A stretch of DNA of 64,000 bases, from positions 682,001-746,000 of the forward strand of contig NZ_WWEN01000003.1 in the NCBI RefSeq assembly GCF_009857745.1. Direction: 5' to 3'. Origin of the DNA: Thalassovita mangrovi (GTDB taxonomy: Bacteria; Pseudomonadota; Alphaproteobacteria; Rhodobacterales; Rhodobacteraceae). A model generated the notes under the pieces. It had not been told where the DNA came from. It saw nothing but the letters and a program-made list of their open reading frames with translations, and did not search any database. Below are positions 8,786 through 17,813 of this stretch, piece by piece (position 1 is the first letter of the stretch; the number at the start of each line of letters is the position of its first letter). Both the position numbers and the translations under genes were made by a program.

Positions 8786-8808
8786 GCATCGGAATTCGGA
8801 CGGAGGAA

Positions 8809-8850
8809 GCCCCGGCGCGCGGCGGGGCACTGCCCGAGCGCGCGCTCGGG
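8809..8850. repeat. Paired GC palindromes (copy A)
   Basis: An imperfect dyad (8809-8828, arms GCCCCG and CGGGGC) is followed after 4 nt by a perfect 18-bp palindrome (8833-8850, CCCGAGCGCGCGCTCGGG). The layout matches the pairs at 31091-31133 and 33267-33309. It follows the paaR stop codon by 24 bp. The rest of 8786-9063 shows no gene and must hold the promoter of the next gene. Confidence 0.65.
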
Positions 8851-9063
8851 CGTCCCCCCGCGGCGCAATCCGCCGCTTGATGTCGGGTTTGACCCTTGCC
8901 GCGCCCGCCGCGTCCTCTAGGTTGCCTCCGAGAACGGATCGATCAATCCGAAGCGCCCGGCCTGGTTCATCGACAAATTCGATGGACCCCATCGAAGACG
9001 CTTTTGTTGATCCTTCACCGTATCTGGGGCAGTTTGCCCGCAGCAATTATTGGAGGACGCGAG

Positions 9064-10194
<1,131 letters not shown>

Positions 10195-10216
10195 TCAGGT
10201 AGCTGATAGCGGAACG

Positions 10217-10245
10217 CGGCGGCCCCCCGGGCCGCCGTTTTTCTT
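10217..10245 (+). terminator. Intrinsic terminator after frmA
   Basis: A GC stem (CGGCGGCCC pairing with GGGCCGCCG) is followed directly by TTTTTCTTT, 22 bp after the dehydrogenase stop. Confidence 0.85.
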
Positions 10246-10324
10246 TGCGGGAAAGCGATCGGTTTCTGCCGGGCGGTTTTTGCCCTAGTGTGGCACACTG
10301 ACAAAGCGGAATGGGAGGACCCCG

Positions 10325-11035
10325 ATGGAAGACAAAAGCGCAAGCCAGTTGCTGGCGGTCCTGATCGACGCCGACAACACATCGCCGAAATGGACCAAGG
10401 CCATTTTCGATGAAATCGCCACGCTGGGCGAAGCCTCGGTGCGGCGCTGCTATGGCGATTTTTCCAGCCAGCAGATGAGCGGCTGGAACAAGGTGCAGGC
10501 CGAATTCGGTCTGGTGCCGCATCACCAGCCGGCCAACACGGTGGGCAAGAACGCCAGCGACATTGCGCTGGTGATCGACGCGATGGACCTGCTGCATTCG
10601 GGTCGCTTCGACGGCTTCGTCCTGGTGTCGAGCGACAGCGATTTCACCCGCCTGGCCAGCCGCATCCGCGAACAGGGGCTGAACGTCTACGGCATCGGCG
10701 CCAAGAAGACGCCCGAAGCCTTCCGCAAGGCCTGCCGCCGCTTCATCTTCCTGGAAAATATCGGCGAGGCGCCGCAGCAGGCCGGCGCGGCGGTCTCGAA
10801 GGCGCCGGCATCGGCCGATGCGCGCGACCTGATCCTGAAAGCGATGGATGCGATCGGGCAGGAAGACGACTGGTACACGCTGGGCCAGCTGGGCCAGTAT
10901 ATCACCCAGGCCAATCCCGATTTCGACGTCCGCAGCTATGGCAAGAAGAAGCTGAGCGACCTGGTGGCCGAATTCCCGATTTTCGAAGTCAAGAAGACCG
11001 GCGGCAACCAGTTGATGGTGCGGCGCCGGGATTGA
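10325..11035 (+). CDS. NYN-domain protein with C-terminal OST-HTH-like domain
   Basis: Predicted PIN-like (NYN/LabA/DUF88) nuclease-fold protein of 236 residues, probably acting on RNA. Acidic positions expected in the active site are seen in VLIDADNTS (residues 11-19) and in LVSSDSDFTRLA (about 100-111), with KNASDIALVIDAMD between them. The last 70 residues (from about 165) resemble an OST-HTH/LOTUS RNA-binding module. GGGAGG precedes the ATG. It stands alone between a terminator and a convergent tetR gene. Substrate and biological role are unknown. Confidence 0.85.
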   Translation: MEDKSASQLLAVLIDADNTSPKWTKAIFDEIATLGEASVRRCYGDFSSQQMSGWNKVQAEFGLVPHHQPANTVGKNASDIALVIDAMDLLHSGRFDGFVLVSSDSDFTRLASRIREQGLNVYGIGAKKTPEAFRKACRRFIFLENIGEAPQQAGAAVSKAPASADARDLILKAMDAIGQEDDWYTLGQLGQYITQANPDFDVRSYGKKKLSDLVAEFPIFEVKKTGGNQLMVRRRD

Positions 11036-11044
11036 GGCCGGTAA

Positions 11045-11671
11045 TCAGGCCTCGGCGCCGTAGCGGGCCATGAACATGTCGACCGCGCCGTCCACCACCC
11101 GGTCGATTTCATCTTTCGAAAATTCGGTGTCGATGCCGAAGATCAGGCGCGGGAAGATGTCGACCTTGCACAGTTCGATGAACTGGTCGGCGGCGAGATC
11201 GAAATCCTCGATCCGCAATTCGCCGCGGGCGCAGCTGCCGCGCAGGTAGTCGCCCAGCCGCTGCCGCCCCATCATCGGGCCGGTCTGGTAGAATTCGCGG
11301 CCCAGTTCGGGGAAGCGTTCGGATTCGCCGACGCAGATCCGGAAGATGCGCTGCGAAAACTCCGAGATGAGGATTTCGATCATCTTCTGTCCGGCGAGGT
11401 GCAGGATCTTGCGCGGCGGCGCGTTGAAATCGGCCAGGTCCAGCGCTTCGTCGGCCTGCCTGTCGCATTCGCAGCGCGCCACTTCCATGAACAAAAGCCG
11501 CTTGTCAGGGAAATAGCTGTAAAGCGTCGCCTTGGACACGCCCGCGACCTTGGCGATATCGTCGACGCTGGCGCCTTCGAACCCGTCGGTCATGAACACC
11601 TGCCGCGCCCCCTGCAGGACCTGTTCGAACTTGCGTCCGGTGCGGATGACGGCTTTGGTAGTGGTGGTCAT
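11045..11671 (-). CDS. TetR-family transcriptional regulator
   Basis: A 208-residue repressor with an N-terminal helix-turn-helix (VDDIAKVAGVSKATLYSYF, about residues 36-54) and a helical effector-binding half of the kind grouped as TetR C-terminal AefR-like. ATG 11671 has AAAGGA upstream; the in-frame start at 11725 would run through the operator. It is divergent from mbfA, and a TetR-type palindrome lies 29 bp upstream of its start, suggesting autoregulation. The ligand and other targets are unknown; control of mbfA is possible but not shown. Confidence 0.88.
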   Translation of the reverse strand: MTTTTKAVIRTGRKFEQVLQGARQVFMTDGFEGASVDDIAKVAGVSKATLYSYFPDKRLLFMEVARCECDRQADEALDLADFNAPPRKILHLAGQKMIEILISEFSQRIFRICVGESERFPELGREFYQTGPMMGRQRLGDYLRGSCARGELRIEDFDLAADQFIELCKVDIFPRLIFGIDTEFSKDEIDRVVDGAVDMFMARYGAEA

Positions 11672-11700
11672 GGGCGTCCTTTGCTTGGAAGAGCGACTAT

Positions 11701-11719
11701 AAACTGATCGGTTCAGTTT
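11701..11719. promoter_or_regulatory. TetR-type operator palindrome
   Basis: Arms AAACTGA and TCAGTTT are separated by TCGGT. The site lies just upstream of the tetR gene that starts at 11671, as expected for autorepression. Confidence 0.65.
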
Positions 11720-11759
11720 CAGCAAGGCGCGACTTGCAGGCCAGACCGGAACCGGATAA

Positions 11760-11776
11760 CTTAGAATCGTTCTAAA
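11760..11776. promoter_or_regulatory. Irr-type iron control element (ICE) upstream of mbfA
   Basis: CTTAGAATCGTTCTAAA matches the alphaproteobacterial ICE/Irr box (TTTAGAA-N3-TTCTAAA) at all but the first base. It ends 11 bp before the mbfA start, overlapping the leader next to the ribosome site, a position suited to repression. mbfA genes of rhizobia are known Irr targets. Confidence 0.8.
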
Positions 11777-11787
11777 AGAGGTGAGCC

Positions 11788-12762
11788 ATGCGTTTTTCCA
11801 TTCAGCGGCGGCATTTCAAGGATCTGAGCGAACAGGAAATCCTGGCCCTGGCGATTTCGTCGGAGGAAGACGACGCGCAGATCTATCGCAACTATGCCCA
11901 GCGGCTGCGCGCCGAATATCCCGATTCCGCGAAACTCTTCGATGCGATGGCGGCGGAAGAGGACGAGCACCGCCAGCTGCTGATCGACCTGCATGATCAG
12001 CGGTTCGGCCCGGTCATCCCGCTGATCCGGCGCGAACACGTGGCCGGCTATTACGCCCGCCGCCCGGTCTGGCTGATCGAAAATCTCGGCCTCGACCGGA
12101 TCCGCGAAGAGGCCGAGGCGATGGAACACGACGCCGAACATTTCTACCTGGCGGCGGCCAAGCGCACCACCGACGCGGCGACGCGCAAGTTGCTGGGCGA
12201 CCTGGCGGCGGCCGAGGCGGGCCACGCGCATCACGCCGAGGGTCTGGCGGAGGAAATCCTCGACGAAGACACCCGCGGCGAGGAAGACCGCGCCGCGCAC
12301 CGGCAATTCGTGCTGACCTGGGTGCAGCCGGGGCTGGCGGGACTGATGGACGGGTCTGTGTCGACCTTGGCGCCGATCTTTGCCACCGCCTTCGCCACCC
12401 AGGACACATGGACCACCTTCCTGGTCGGGCTTGCCGCGTCGGTCGGCGCGGGGATTTCCATGGGCTTCACCGAAGCGGCCTCGGATGACGGCGAATTGTC
12501 GGGCCGCGGCTCGCCGACCAAGCGCGGCTTTGCGTCGGGCATCATGACCATGGTGGGGGGCTTGGGCCACGCGCTGCCCTATCTGATCCCGGATTTCTGG
12601 ACCGCGACGGTGACGGCTTTCATCGTGGTCTTCCTGGAACTTTGGGCGATCGCCTGGATCCAGAACAAATACATGGATACGCCGTTCTGGCGCGCCTCGA
12701 TGCAGGTGGTGCTGGGCGGGGCGCTGGTCTTCGCCGCCGGTGTGCTGATCGGATCGGGCTAG
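11788..12762 (+). CDS. mbfA: MbfA, rubrerythrin/VIT1 fusion iron exporter
   Basis: Inner-membrane iron exporter that protects against iron and peroxide stress. The 324-residue protein joins an N-terminal ferritin-like four-helix domain (about 1-145, with metal-ligand clusters SEEDDAQ, AEEDEHRQLL, EHDAEHFY and EAGHAHH) to a C-terminal VIT1/CCC1-type domain with several membrane helices (about 175-322, including GLMDGSVSTLAPIF). This architecture is diagnostic. The Irr-type box immediately upstream indicates iron control. The stop is followed by a repeat-type hairpin (copy I). Confidence 0.93.
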   Translation: MRFSIQRRHFKDLSEQEILALAISSEEDDAQIYRNYAQRLRAEYPDSAKLFDAMAAEEDEHRQLLIDLHDQRFGPVIPLIRREHVAGYYARRPVWLIENLGLDRIREEAEAMEHDAEHFYLAAAKRTTDAATRKLLGDLAAAEAGHAHHAEGLAEEILDEDTRGEEDRAAHRQFVLTWVQPGLAGLMDGSVSTLAPIFATAFATQDTWTTFLVGLAASVGAGISMGFTEAASDDGELSGRGSPTKRGFASGIMTMVGGLGHALPYLIPDFWTATVTAFIVVFLELWAIAWIQNKYMDTPFWRASMQVVLGGALVFAAGVLIGSG

Positions 12763-12823
12763 GGGGCGCTGCCCCCGTCGCGGCAAGCCGCGACTCCCCC
12801 GGGATATTTGAAAACAGAAGAAG
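12762..12823 (-). repeat. Dispersed intergenic repeat, copy I
   Basis: On the minus strand this reads CTTCTTCTGTTTTCAAATAT, then CCCGGGGG, followed by a GTCGCGGC/GCCGCGAC stem (12777-12794) and a GGGGGC/GCCCCC stem (12762-12776). The same core plus hairpin layout occurs at 12939, 20268 and 48058. It abuts the mbfA stop codon and may terminate that transcript. Confidence 0.75.
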
Positions 12824-12834
12824 TGATAGGATCA

Positions 12835-12864
12835 CCCCCTGCGCTGGAAACGAAACGCAGGGGG
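12835..12864. terminator. Stem-loop between mbfA and the AEC gene
   Basis: CCCCCTGCG (12835-12843) pairs with CGCAGGGGG (12856-12864) across a 12-nt loop. There is no clear U-tract, so it is a weak terminator candidate in the gene-free stretch 12763-13072. Confidence 0.4.
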
Positions 12865-12918
12865 CTTCTCCTGTTGCGGTCATCGGCGTCCCCGCCTGTA
12901 CCGCCTGTCTTGCCTAGC

Positions 12919-12934
12919 GCATTAACGTTAATGC
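12919..12934. promoter_or_regulatory. Perfect 16-bp AT-rich palindrome
   Basis: GCATTAACGTTAATGC lies between the two inverted repeat copies, about 140 bp upstream of the AEC transporter. Its symmetry and AT content suggest a protein-binding site. No regulator is assigned. Confidence 0.45.
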
Positions 12935-12938
12935 TTCG

Positions 12939-13012
12939 TTTCTTCTTCTGTTCGGAAATATCCTCGGGGGTGAATTGGCCGGAGGCCAAGAGGGGGCAGA
13001 CAGCCCCCTTTC
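12939..13012 (+). repeat. Dispersed intergenic repeat, copy II
   Basis: The core TTCTTCTTCTGTTCGGAAAT, then ATCCTCGGGGG, is followed by a TTGGCC/GGCCAA stem (12975-12989) and a GGGGGC/GCCCCC stem (12992-13008). Copy II faces opposite to copy I, so the two bracket about 115 bp as an inverted pair. Confidence 0.75.
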
Positions 13013-13072
13013 CCCGCCCGCAACAAGCGCAATGGGATTTGACCGGGCGCCAAGCCGTGCTAGGCAGTCGCC

Positions 13073-13996
13073 ATGATTGAAATCTTTCTCAAGACGCTGC
13101 CGTTCTTCCTGATCATCGGATTGGGCTATGGCGCAGGGCGGATGCGGTTTTTCCCCGAGGAGGCCACCGCCTGGCTGACCCGCTTCGTGTTCTATTTCGC
13201 GCTCTCGGCGATGCTGTTCCGGTTCTCGGCCAACCTGTCGCTGGGCGAGATCTACGATACCGGTTTCGTGCTGGCCTACCTTTGCGGCACGGCGGCGATT
13301 TACCTGCTGGCCACCGCCATCACCCTGCTGCGCGGGCGCGGGATCGAGGAGGCGGCGGTCGAGGCGCAATGCGCGGTGATCGGCAATGTCGGGTTTCTCG
13401 GCGTGCCGATGCTGGTGCTGCTCTTGGGCGAACAGGCGATCGGGCCGGTCATGCTGGTGCTGGCGGTGGACCTGATCGTGTTCGGCAGCCTGATCGTGAT
13501 CCTGATCACCGGGTCGCGCGACGGGCGGGTATCGCTGGGCGTGTTGCGCACCGTGGGGCTGGGGCTGCTGAAGAACCCGATGATCGTGTCGATCGCCGTC
13601 GGGCTGAGCTGGGCGGCGCTGCAAATCCCGATCCCGGACCCGCTGAACGAATTCGTGTCGATCCTGGGGGCTGCGGCGACGCCGGGGGCGCTGTTCGCGA
13701 TCGGCGCTTCCTTGGCATCGAAATCGGCCGAGCGGCTGACCACGGCGGGCTGGCTGTCCTTTTGCAAGCTGGTGCTGCATCCGGCGGCGGTGGCCGTTGC
13801 GGCGCTGGTCCTGTTCGAGGTGGAGCGCTATGCGGCGGGCGTGATGATCGCCGCCGCCTCGCTGCCGGTGGCGGGCAACGTCTATATCCTGGCGCAGCAT
13901 TACGGGGTGGCGCCGCACCGGGTGTCGGCGACGATCCTGATTTCCACCGCTTTGAGCATTTTCACCGTTTCGGCGGTGATTGCCTGGATCGGCTAG
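13073..13996 (+). CDS. AEC family transporter
   Basis: Membrane carrier of the auxin efflux carrier (AEC) family, 307 residues with about ten hydrophobic helices. The first helix is FFLIIGLGYGAGRM and the pattern of two five-helix halves is visible, with a polar central segment. Members export small organic acids or related anions; the substrate here cannot be inferred. The ATG at 13073 has only a weak AGGCAG ribosome site. fghA starts 65 bp downstream. A second AEC gene occurs at 34810. Confidence 0.88.
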   Translation: MIEIFLKTLPFFLIIGLGYGAGRMRFFPEEATAWLTRFVFYFALSAMLFRFSANLSLGEIYDTGFVLAYLCGTAAIYLLATAITLLRGRGIEEAAVEAQCAVIGNVGFLGVPMLVLLLGEQAIGPVMLVLAVDLIVFGSLIVILITGSRDGRVSLGVLRTVGLGLLKNPMIVSIAVGLSWAALQIPIPDPLNEFVSILGAAATPGALFAIGASLASKSAERLTTAGWLSFCKLVLHPAAVAVAALVLFEVERYAAGVMIAAASLPVAGNVYILAQHYGVAPHRVSATILISTALSIFTVSAVIAWIG

Positions 13997-14060
13997 CGCA
14001 TAAGCTTGCCGCGCGCCCGGTGCTGGGTTAGCCATGGGGCAAACCGGATCGGAGGGCGCG

Positions 14061-14891
14061 ATGGAAACCATTTCTGAAAACAAATGTTTCGGCGGCATGC
14101 AGGGGGTTTACAAGCACCCGTCCAAGGCCACGGGGTGCGACATGACCTTCGGGCTGTTCCTGCCGCAGGAGGCCGAGGATCATCCGGTGCCCGTCCTGTG
14201 GTACCTGTCGGGGCTGACCTGCACCCATGAAAACGCCATGGTCAAGGCGGGCGCGCAGGCCTGGGCGGCCGAGCAGGGGATCGCGCTGGTCTTCCCCGAT
14301 ACCTCGCCCCGGGGCGAGGGCGTGGCGGATGACGACGCCTACGATCTGGGTCAGGGGGCGGGGTTTTACGTCAACGCCACCCAGGATCCCTGGGCGCCGC
14401 ATTTCCGCATGTGGGATTACGTCGCCGACGAACTGCCGCGCCTGATCACCGCGAATTTCGATATCGACGAGGATCGACAATCGATCACCGGCCATTCGAT
14501 GGGCGGGCACGGGGCGCTGACGCTGGCGATGTCCTTGCCGGGGCGGTTCCGCTCGGTGTCGGCCTTTTCGCCGATCTGCCATCCGACGGCCAGCGATTGG
14601 GGTAAGAAGCAGCTGGGCGCCTACCTGGGCGCGGATGAAAGCAAATGGGCGACGCATGACGCGACGCTGCTGATGCGCGACAAGGGGCTGGATATCCCGC
14701 TTCTGATCGATCAGGGCACCTCGGATCAGTTCATCGACCTGCTGATGCCCGAAGCATTGGCCGAGGCCGTCGCCGCGCGCCGGGTGCCTGCCGATCTGCG
14801 GCTGCAGAAGGGATACGATCACAGCTATTTCTTCGTCTCCACCTTCATGGAAGACCACGTGACCTTCCACGCCGAGGCGCTGTACGAATGA
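14061..14891 (+). CDS. fghA: S-formylglutathione hydrolase
   Basis: Serine esterase that hydrolyses S-formylglutathione to formate and glutathione, the second step of formaldehyde oxidation after the dehydrogenase at 9064. The 276-residue protein has the nucleophile elbow GHSMGGHGA (Ser near 146), the oxyanion segment SGLTCTHEN (about 53-61), a C-terminal DHSYFF with the catalytic His, and Asp in [13 protein letters not shown] 14061 follows GGAGGG closely. The stop overlaps the next start by ATGA, opening a five-gene run with four such overlaps. Confidence 0.95.
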   Translation: METISENKCFGGMQGVYKHPSKATGCDMTFGLFLPQEAEDHPVPVLWYLSGLTCTHENAMVKAGAQAWAAEQGIALVFPDTSPRGEGVADDDAYDLGQGAGFYVNATQDPWAPHFRMWDYVADELPRLITANFDIDEDRQSITGHSMGGHGALTLAMSLPGRFRSVSAFSPICHPTASDWGKKQLGAYLGADESKWATHDATLLMRDKGLDIPLLIDQGTSDQFIDLLMPEALAEAVAARRVPADLRLQKGYDHSYFFVSTFMEDHVTFHAEALYE

Positions 14892-15340
14892 CCGTCTACA
14901 TCGACGCCGATGCCTGCCCGGTGAAAGCCGAGGCCGAACGGGTCGCGACCCGGCATAAGGTGAAGATGGTTCTGGTCAGCAATGGCGGTATCCGGCCACC
15001 GGCGAACCCGCTGGTCGAAACGGTGATCGTGCCCGAAGGCCCGGACGTGGCCGATATGTGGATCGCCGACCGGGCGGGGCCCGGCGACGTGGTGGTGACG
15101 CAGGACATTCCGCTGGCGGCGAAATGCGTGGGCAACGGGGCGCTTGTGCTGAAACCCAATGGCGAGGCGCTGACCGAGGCCAATGTCGGTAACGCGCTGG
15201 CCACCCGCGACCTGATGTATGACCTGCGCGCCGCCGATCCGTTCCGGCAGGGCGGCGGCAGGGCCTTTTCCAAGGCGGACCGGTCGCGGTTTCTCGATGC
15301 GCTGGAACGGGTGCTGCGCAAGGCGAAGGGGGCGGGATGA
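14888..15340 (+). CDS. YaiI/YqxD family protein (UPF0178, DUF188)
   Basis: A 150-residue protein of the UPF0178 family. Family motifs seen are [10 protein letters not shown] at the N-terminus, VSNGGIRPP in the middle and DIPLAAKCV followed by [10 protein letters not shown]. The fold is PIN-like, with conserved acids suggesting a metal-dependent phosphoryl or nucleic-acid function, but activity is not established. It overlaps fghA and the HAD gene by 4 bp each, so translation is coupled. Confidence 0.92.
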   Translation: MTVYIDADACPVKAEAERVATRHKVKMVLVSNGGIRPPANPLVETVIVPEGPDVADMWIADRAGPGDVVVTQDIPLAAKCVGNGALVLKPNGEALTEANVGNALATRDLMYDLRAADPFRQGGGRAFSKADRSRFLDALERVLRKAKGAG

Positions 15341-15957
15341 TGCCCAAGGCGGTGGTTTTCGATATCGGGCGGGTGTTGATCGAATACGACCCGGAACGGT
15401 TCTATGACGCGGCCATCGGGCCGGAGCGGCGCAAGGCGCTGTTCGATGCGGTCGATCTGCATGGATTTAACCTGCGGGTGGACCGGGGAGAACCGCTGCA
15501 TGACACGATCGGCGAGGCGGCGCGGGCGCATCCCGAGTTCGGCGAGGAAATCGGTCTTTGGGCCAGCCGCTGGATCGAAATGGCCAGCCCCGAAATTCCG
15601 CACTCGGTGCGGGTGCTGCGGGCGTTGAAGGCCAAGGGCATCCCGGTTCTGGCGCTGAGCAATTTCGGCACTGAGACCTTCGAAATCGCGCGGGCGCATT
15701 ACCCGTTCCTGGACCTGTTCGATCAGCGCTACGTGTCGGCGCATCTGAAGGAAATCAAACCCGATCCGGGCATTTACCACGCGCTGGAACAGGGTAGCGG
15801 GTTCGCGCCCGGGGACTTGCTGTTCACCGATGACAGGCCCGAAAATATCGATGCGGCCAAGCGGCGGGGTTGGCGGGTGCATCTGTTCGAACACCCGCAG
15901 GGCTGGGCCGATTGCCTGGTCGATCATGGATTACTGAGCAAGGAGGAAGCGGCATGA
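15337..15957 (+). CDS. HAD-superfamily hydrolase (subfamily IA)
   Basis: Predicted phosphatase or dehalogenase-like enzyme of 206 residues. HAD motifs appear in order: FDIGRVL with nucleophile Asp9, LSNFG (motif II, about residues 106-110), KEIKPDPG with Lys (motif III) and FTDDRPENI (motif IV, about 168-176). The usual second Asp of motif I is replaced by Gly11, as in YihX-like and some dehalogenase-like members, so the exact reaction is uncertain. It overlaps its neighbours by ATGA on both sides. Confidence 0.88.
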   Translation: MMPKAVVFDIGRVLIEYDPERFYDAAIGPERRKALFDAVDLHGFNLRVDRGEPLHDTIGEAARAHPEFGEEIGLWASRWIEMASPEIPHSVRVLRALKAKGIPVLALSNFGTETFEIARAHYPFLDLFDQRYVSAHLKEIKPDPGIYHALEQGSGFAPGDLLFTDDRPENIDAAKRRGWRVHLFEHPQGWADCLVDHGLLSKEEAA

Positions 15958-16871
15958 GCATTCCCATTATTCCCTTCGACGAGGGCGAGGCGCTGCTGGA
16001 CTGGCTGGATTTCATCGAGGCCCTGGCGGCGGGTCACAAGCTGCCCAAGGCCGAGGTGGCGGACAGTTTCCTCTATCGTGGCGAAGACACGCTGCTGAAC
16101 CGGGCGGCCTGGATCGATGGGCTGGGTCTGGCGGTGAAATCGGCCACCGTGTTCCCCGGCAATCCGAAACAGGACAAGCCGATGGTCAACGGCGGCATGG
16201 CGCTGTACGGCGATCGCGACGGCATGCTGGAGGCGATGGTCGATTTCCACCTGGTGACCAAGTGGAAGACCGCCGGAGACAGCCTGCTGGCGGCGACCCG
16301 GCTGGCGCGGCCCGACAGCCGCAACATCCTGATCATCGGCGCGGGCACCGTCGGGCGGTCCTTGCGGCAGGCTTACGGTGCGGCCTTCCCGATGGCCGAA
16401 TTCACCGTCTGGAACCGGACCGCGGCGAATGCCCGGTCGATGGCCGAGGATTTCCCGGGCATGACAGTGGCCGAGGATCTGGAACACGCGGTGCGCCAGG
16501 CCGACATCATCACCAGCGCCACGATGAGCACCGAACCTAATCTGAAGGGTGCATGGCTGCAGCCGGGGCAGCATGTCGACCTGATCGGCGCCTATCGCCC
16601 CGACATGCGCGAGGCCGACGACGAGGCGCTGCAGCGCGCCCGGGTCTTCGTCGACAATTTCGGCACCACGATCGGCCATATCGGCGAAATCGAGATTCCG
16701 CTGAAAACCGGCGCGATCAGCCGCGATCACCTGGTGGCGGATTATTACGATCTCGATGCCTTCAAACGGCAATCGGATGACGAAATCACCCTGTTCAAGA
16801 ATGGCGGCGGCGCGCATCTGGACCTGATGACCGGGCGCTATATCCTTGACCGCTGGCAGGCGGCGCGGTGA
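15954..16871 (+). CDS. Ornithine cyclodeaminase / mu-crystallin family protein
   Basis: NAD(P)-binding enzyme of 305 residues. It has the Rossmann motif IIGAGTVGRSL (about 125-135), a preceding KSATVFPGNP segment that lines the active site, and VDLIGAYRPDMREAD near 210. Members include ornithine cyclodeaminase, alanine dehydrogenase and ketimine reductases, and sequence alone does not separate them. AGGAGG precedes ATG 15954, which overlaps the HAD stop; its stop overlaps the GTG start of the hydrolase behind it. Confidence 0.9.
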   Translation: MSIPIIPFDEGEALLDWLDFIEALAAGHKLPKAEVADSFLYRGEDTLLNRAAWIDGLGLAVKSATVFPGNPKQDKPMVNGGMALYGDRDGMLEAMVDFHLVTKWKTAGDSLLAATRLARPDSRNILIIGAGTVGRSLRQAYGAAFPMAEFTVWNRTAANARSMAEDFPGMTVAEDLEHAVRQADIITSATMSTEPNLKGAWLQPGQHVDLIGAYRPDMREADDEALQRARVFVDNFGTTIGHIGEIEIPLKTGAISRDHLVADYYDLDAFKRQSDDEITLFKNGGGAHLDLMTGRYILDRWQAAR

Positions 16872-17788
16872 CCTGGGTCCTGATCCTTGTCGCGGTCGTG
16901 CTGGCCGCGCCCTTCTTGCGCGAGGCGCTGCGCCCGCGCATGGGGGCGCAGGCGCGGCAATCGGCACCGGGGCAGTTCGCGGAGCTGTCGCAGGGCGTCA
17001 CCCATTACATCTGGCAGGGGCCTGAAAACGGCCCGGTCGTGGTGCTGGTGCACGGGCTGACCACCCCTGCCTTCGTTTGGGGTGGTGTCGCCGAAGGGTT
17101 GGTCGAGCAAGGATACCGGGTGCTGAGCTACGACCTCTATGGGCGCGGCTATTCCGACCGGCCCGGTGGCGCGCAGAACCGCGCCTTCTTCCTGCGCCAG
17201 TTGCAGGACCTGCTGAAGGATCAGGGCGTCGCGGACGGGTTCACGCTGGTCGGCTATTCCATGGGCGGGGCGATTTCCGCCGCCTTCGCCGCCGCCCATC
17301 CCGGCCGGGCCGGGGGGCTGATCCTGCTGGCCCCGGCGGGGACCGAACCCTTGCTGGACCCGACGGCGCGCTTCGTGCGCGGGGTGCCGGTGCTGGGCGA
17401 CTGGTTGATGCTGACCAGATTCCCGAGCGGCCATCGCAAGGCGACCGAGGCCGAACGCGACCTGCCGACATCGGTGCCCGGCATCGTCGATCTGCAACAG
17501 GCCGAGCTGCGCTGGCGCGGCTTCATCCCGGCTGTCCTGTCATCGCTGCGCCACATGCTGGGCCAGGTGCAGGAGGAGGATCATCGCGCCATCGCGGCTT
17601 CGGGCCTGCCGGTGCTGGCGATCTGGGGCGCCGAGGACGTTACGATCCCGATCCGCGCCAAGGCGGCGGTGGAGCGCTGGAACCCCGCCGCGCAACACGT
17701 GGTGGTCGCGGGCGCAGGCCACGGCGTGACCTATACCCACACGGGCGAGGTGATGGCGGCGATGCAGGCGTTTCTGGCGGAAAGCTAG
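16868..17788 (+). CDS. Alpha/beta hydrolase
   Basis: A 306-residue hydrolase with an N-terminal hydrophobic helix (about residues 2-16) that could anchor it to the membrane. The triad is visible as Ser131 in GYSMGGA, Asp in WGAEDV and His in GAGHGVT; the oxyanion segment is LVHGLTTP. The GTG start overlaps the preceding stop (GTGA), so it is the last gene of the coupled run from fghA. The substrate is unknown. It converges with the MFS gene 25 bp away. Confidence 0.9.
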   Translation: MTWVLILVAVVLAAPFLREALRPRMGAQARQSAPGQFAELSQGVTHYIWQGPENGPVVVLVHGLTTPAFVWGGVAEGLVEQGYRVLSYDLYGRGYSDRPGGAQNRAFFLRQLQDLLKDQGVADGFTLVGYSMGGAISAAFAAAHPGRAGGLILLAPAGTEPLLDPTARFVRGVPVLGDWLMLTRFPSGHRKATEAERDLPTSVPGIVDLQQAELRWRGFIPAVLSSLRHMLGQVQEEDHRAIAASGLPVLAIWGAEDVTIPIRAKAAVERWNPAAQHVVVAGAGHGVTYTHTGEVMAAMQAFLAES

Positions 17789-17813
17789 GGCGCGGCCCTT
17801 CGTTGCGCCTGCC

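Noticed and set aside
6911-9046. 711-codon minus-strand open frame over paaK and paaR
   Set aside because: Shadow frame with low-complexity composition; paaK and paaR are well supported.
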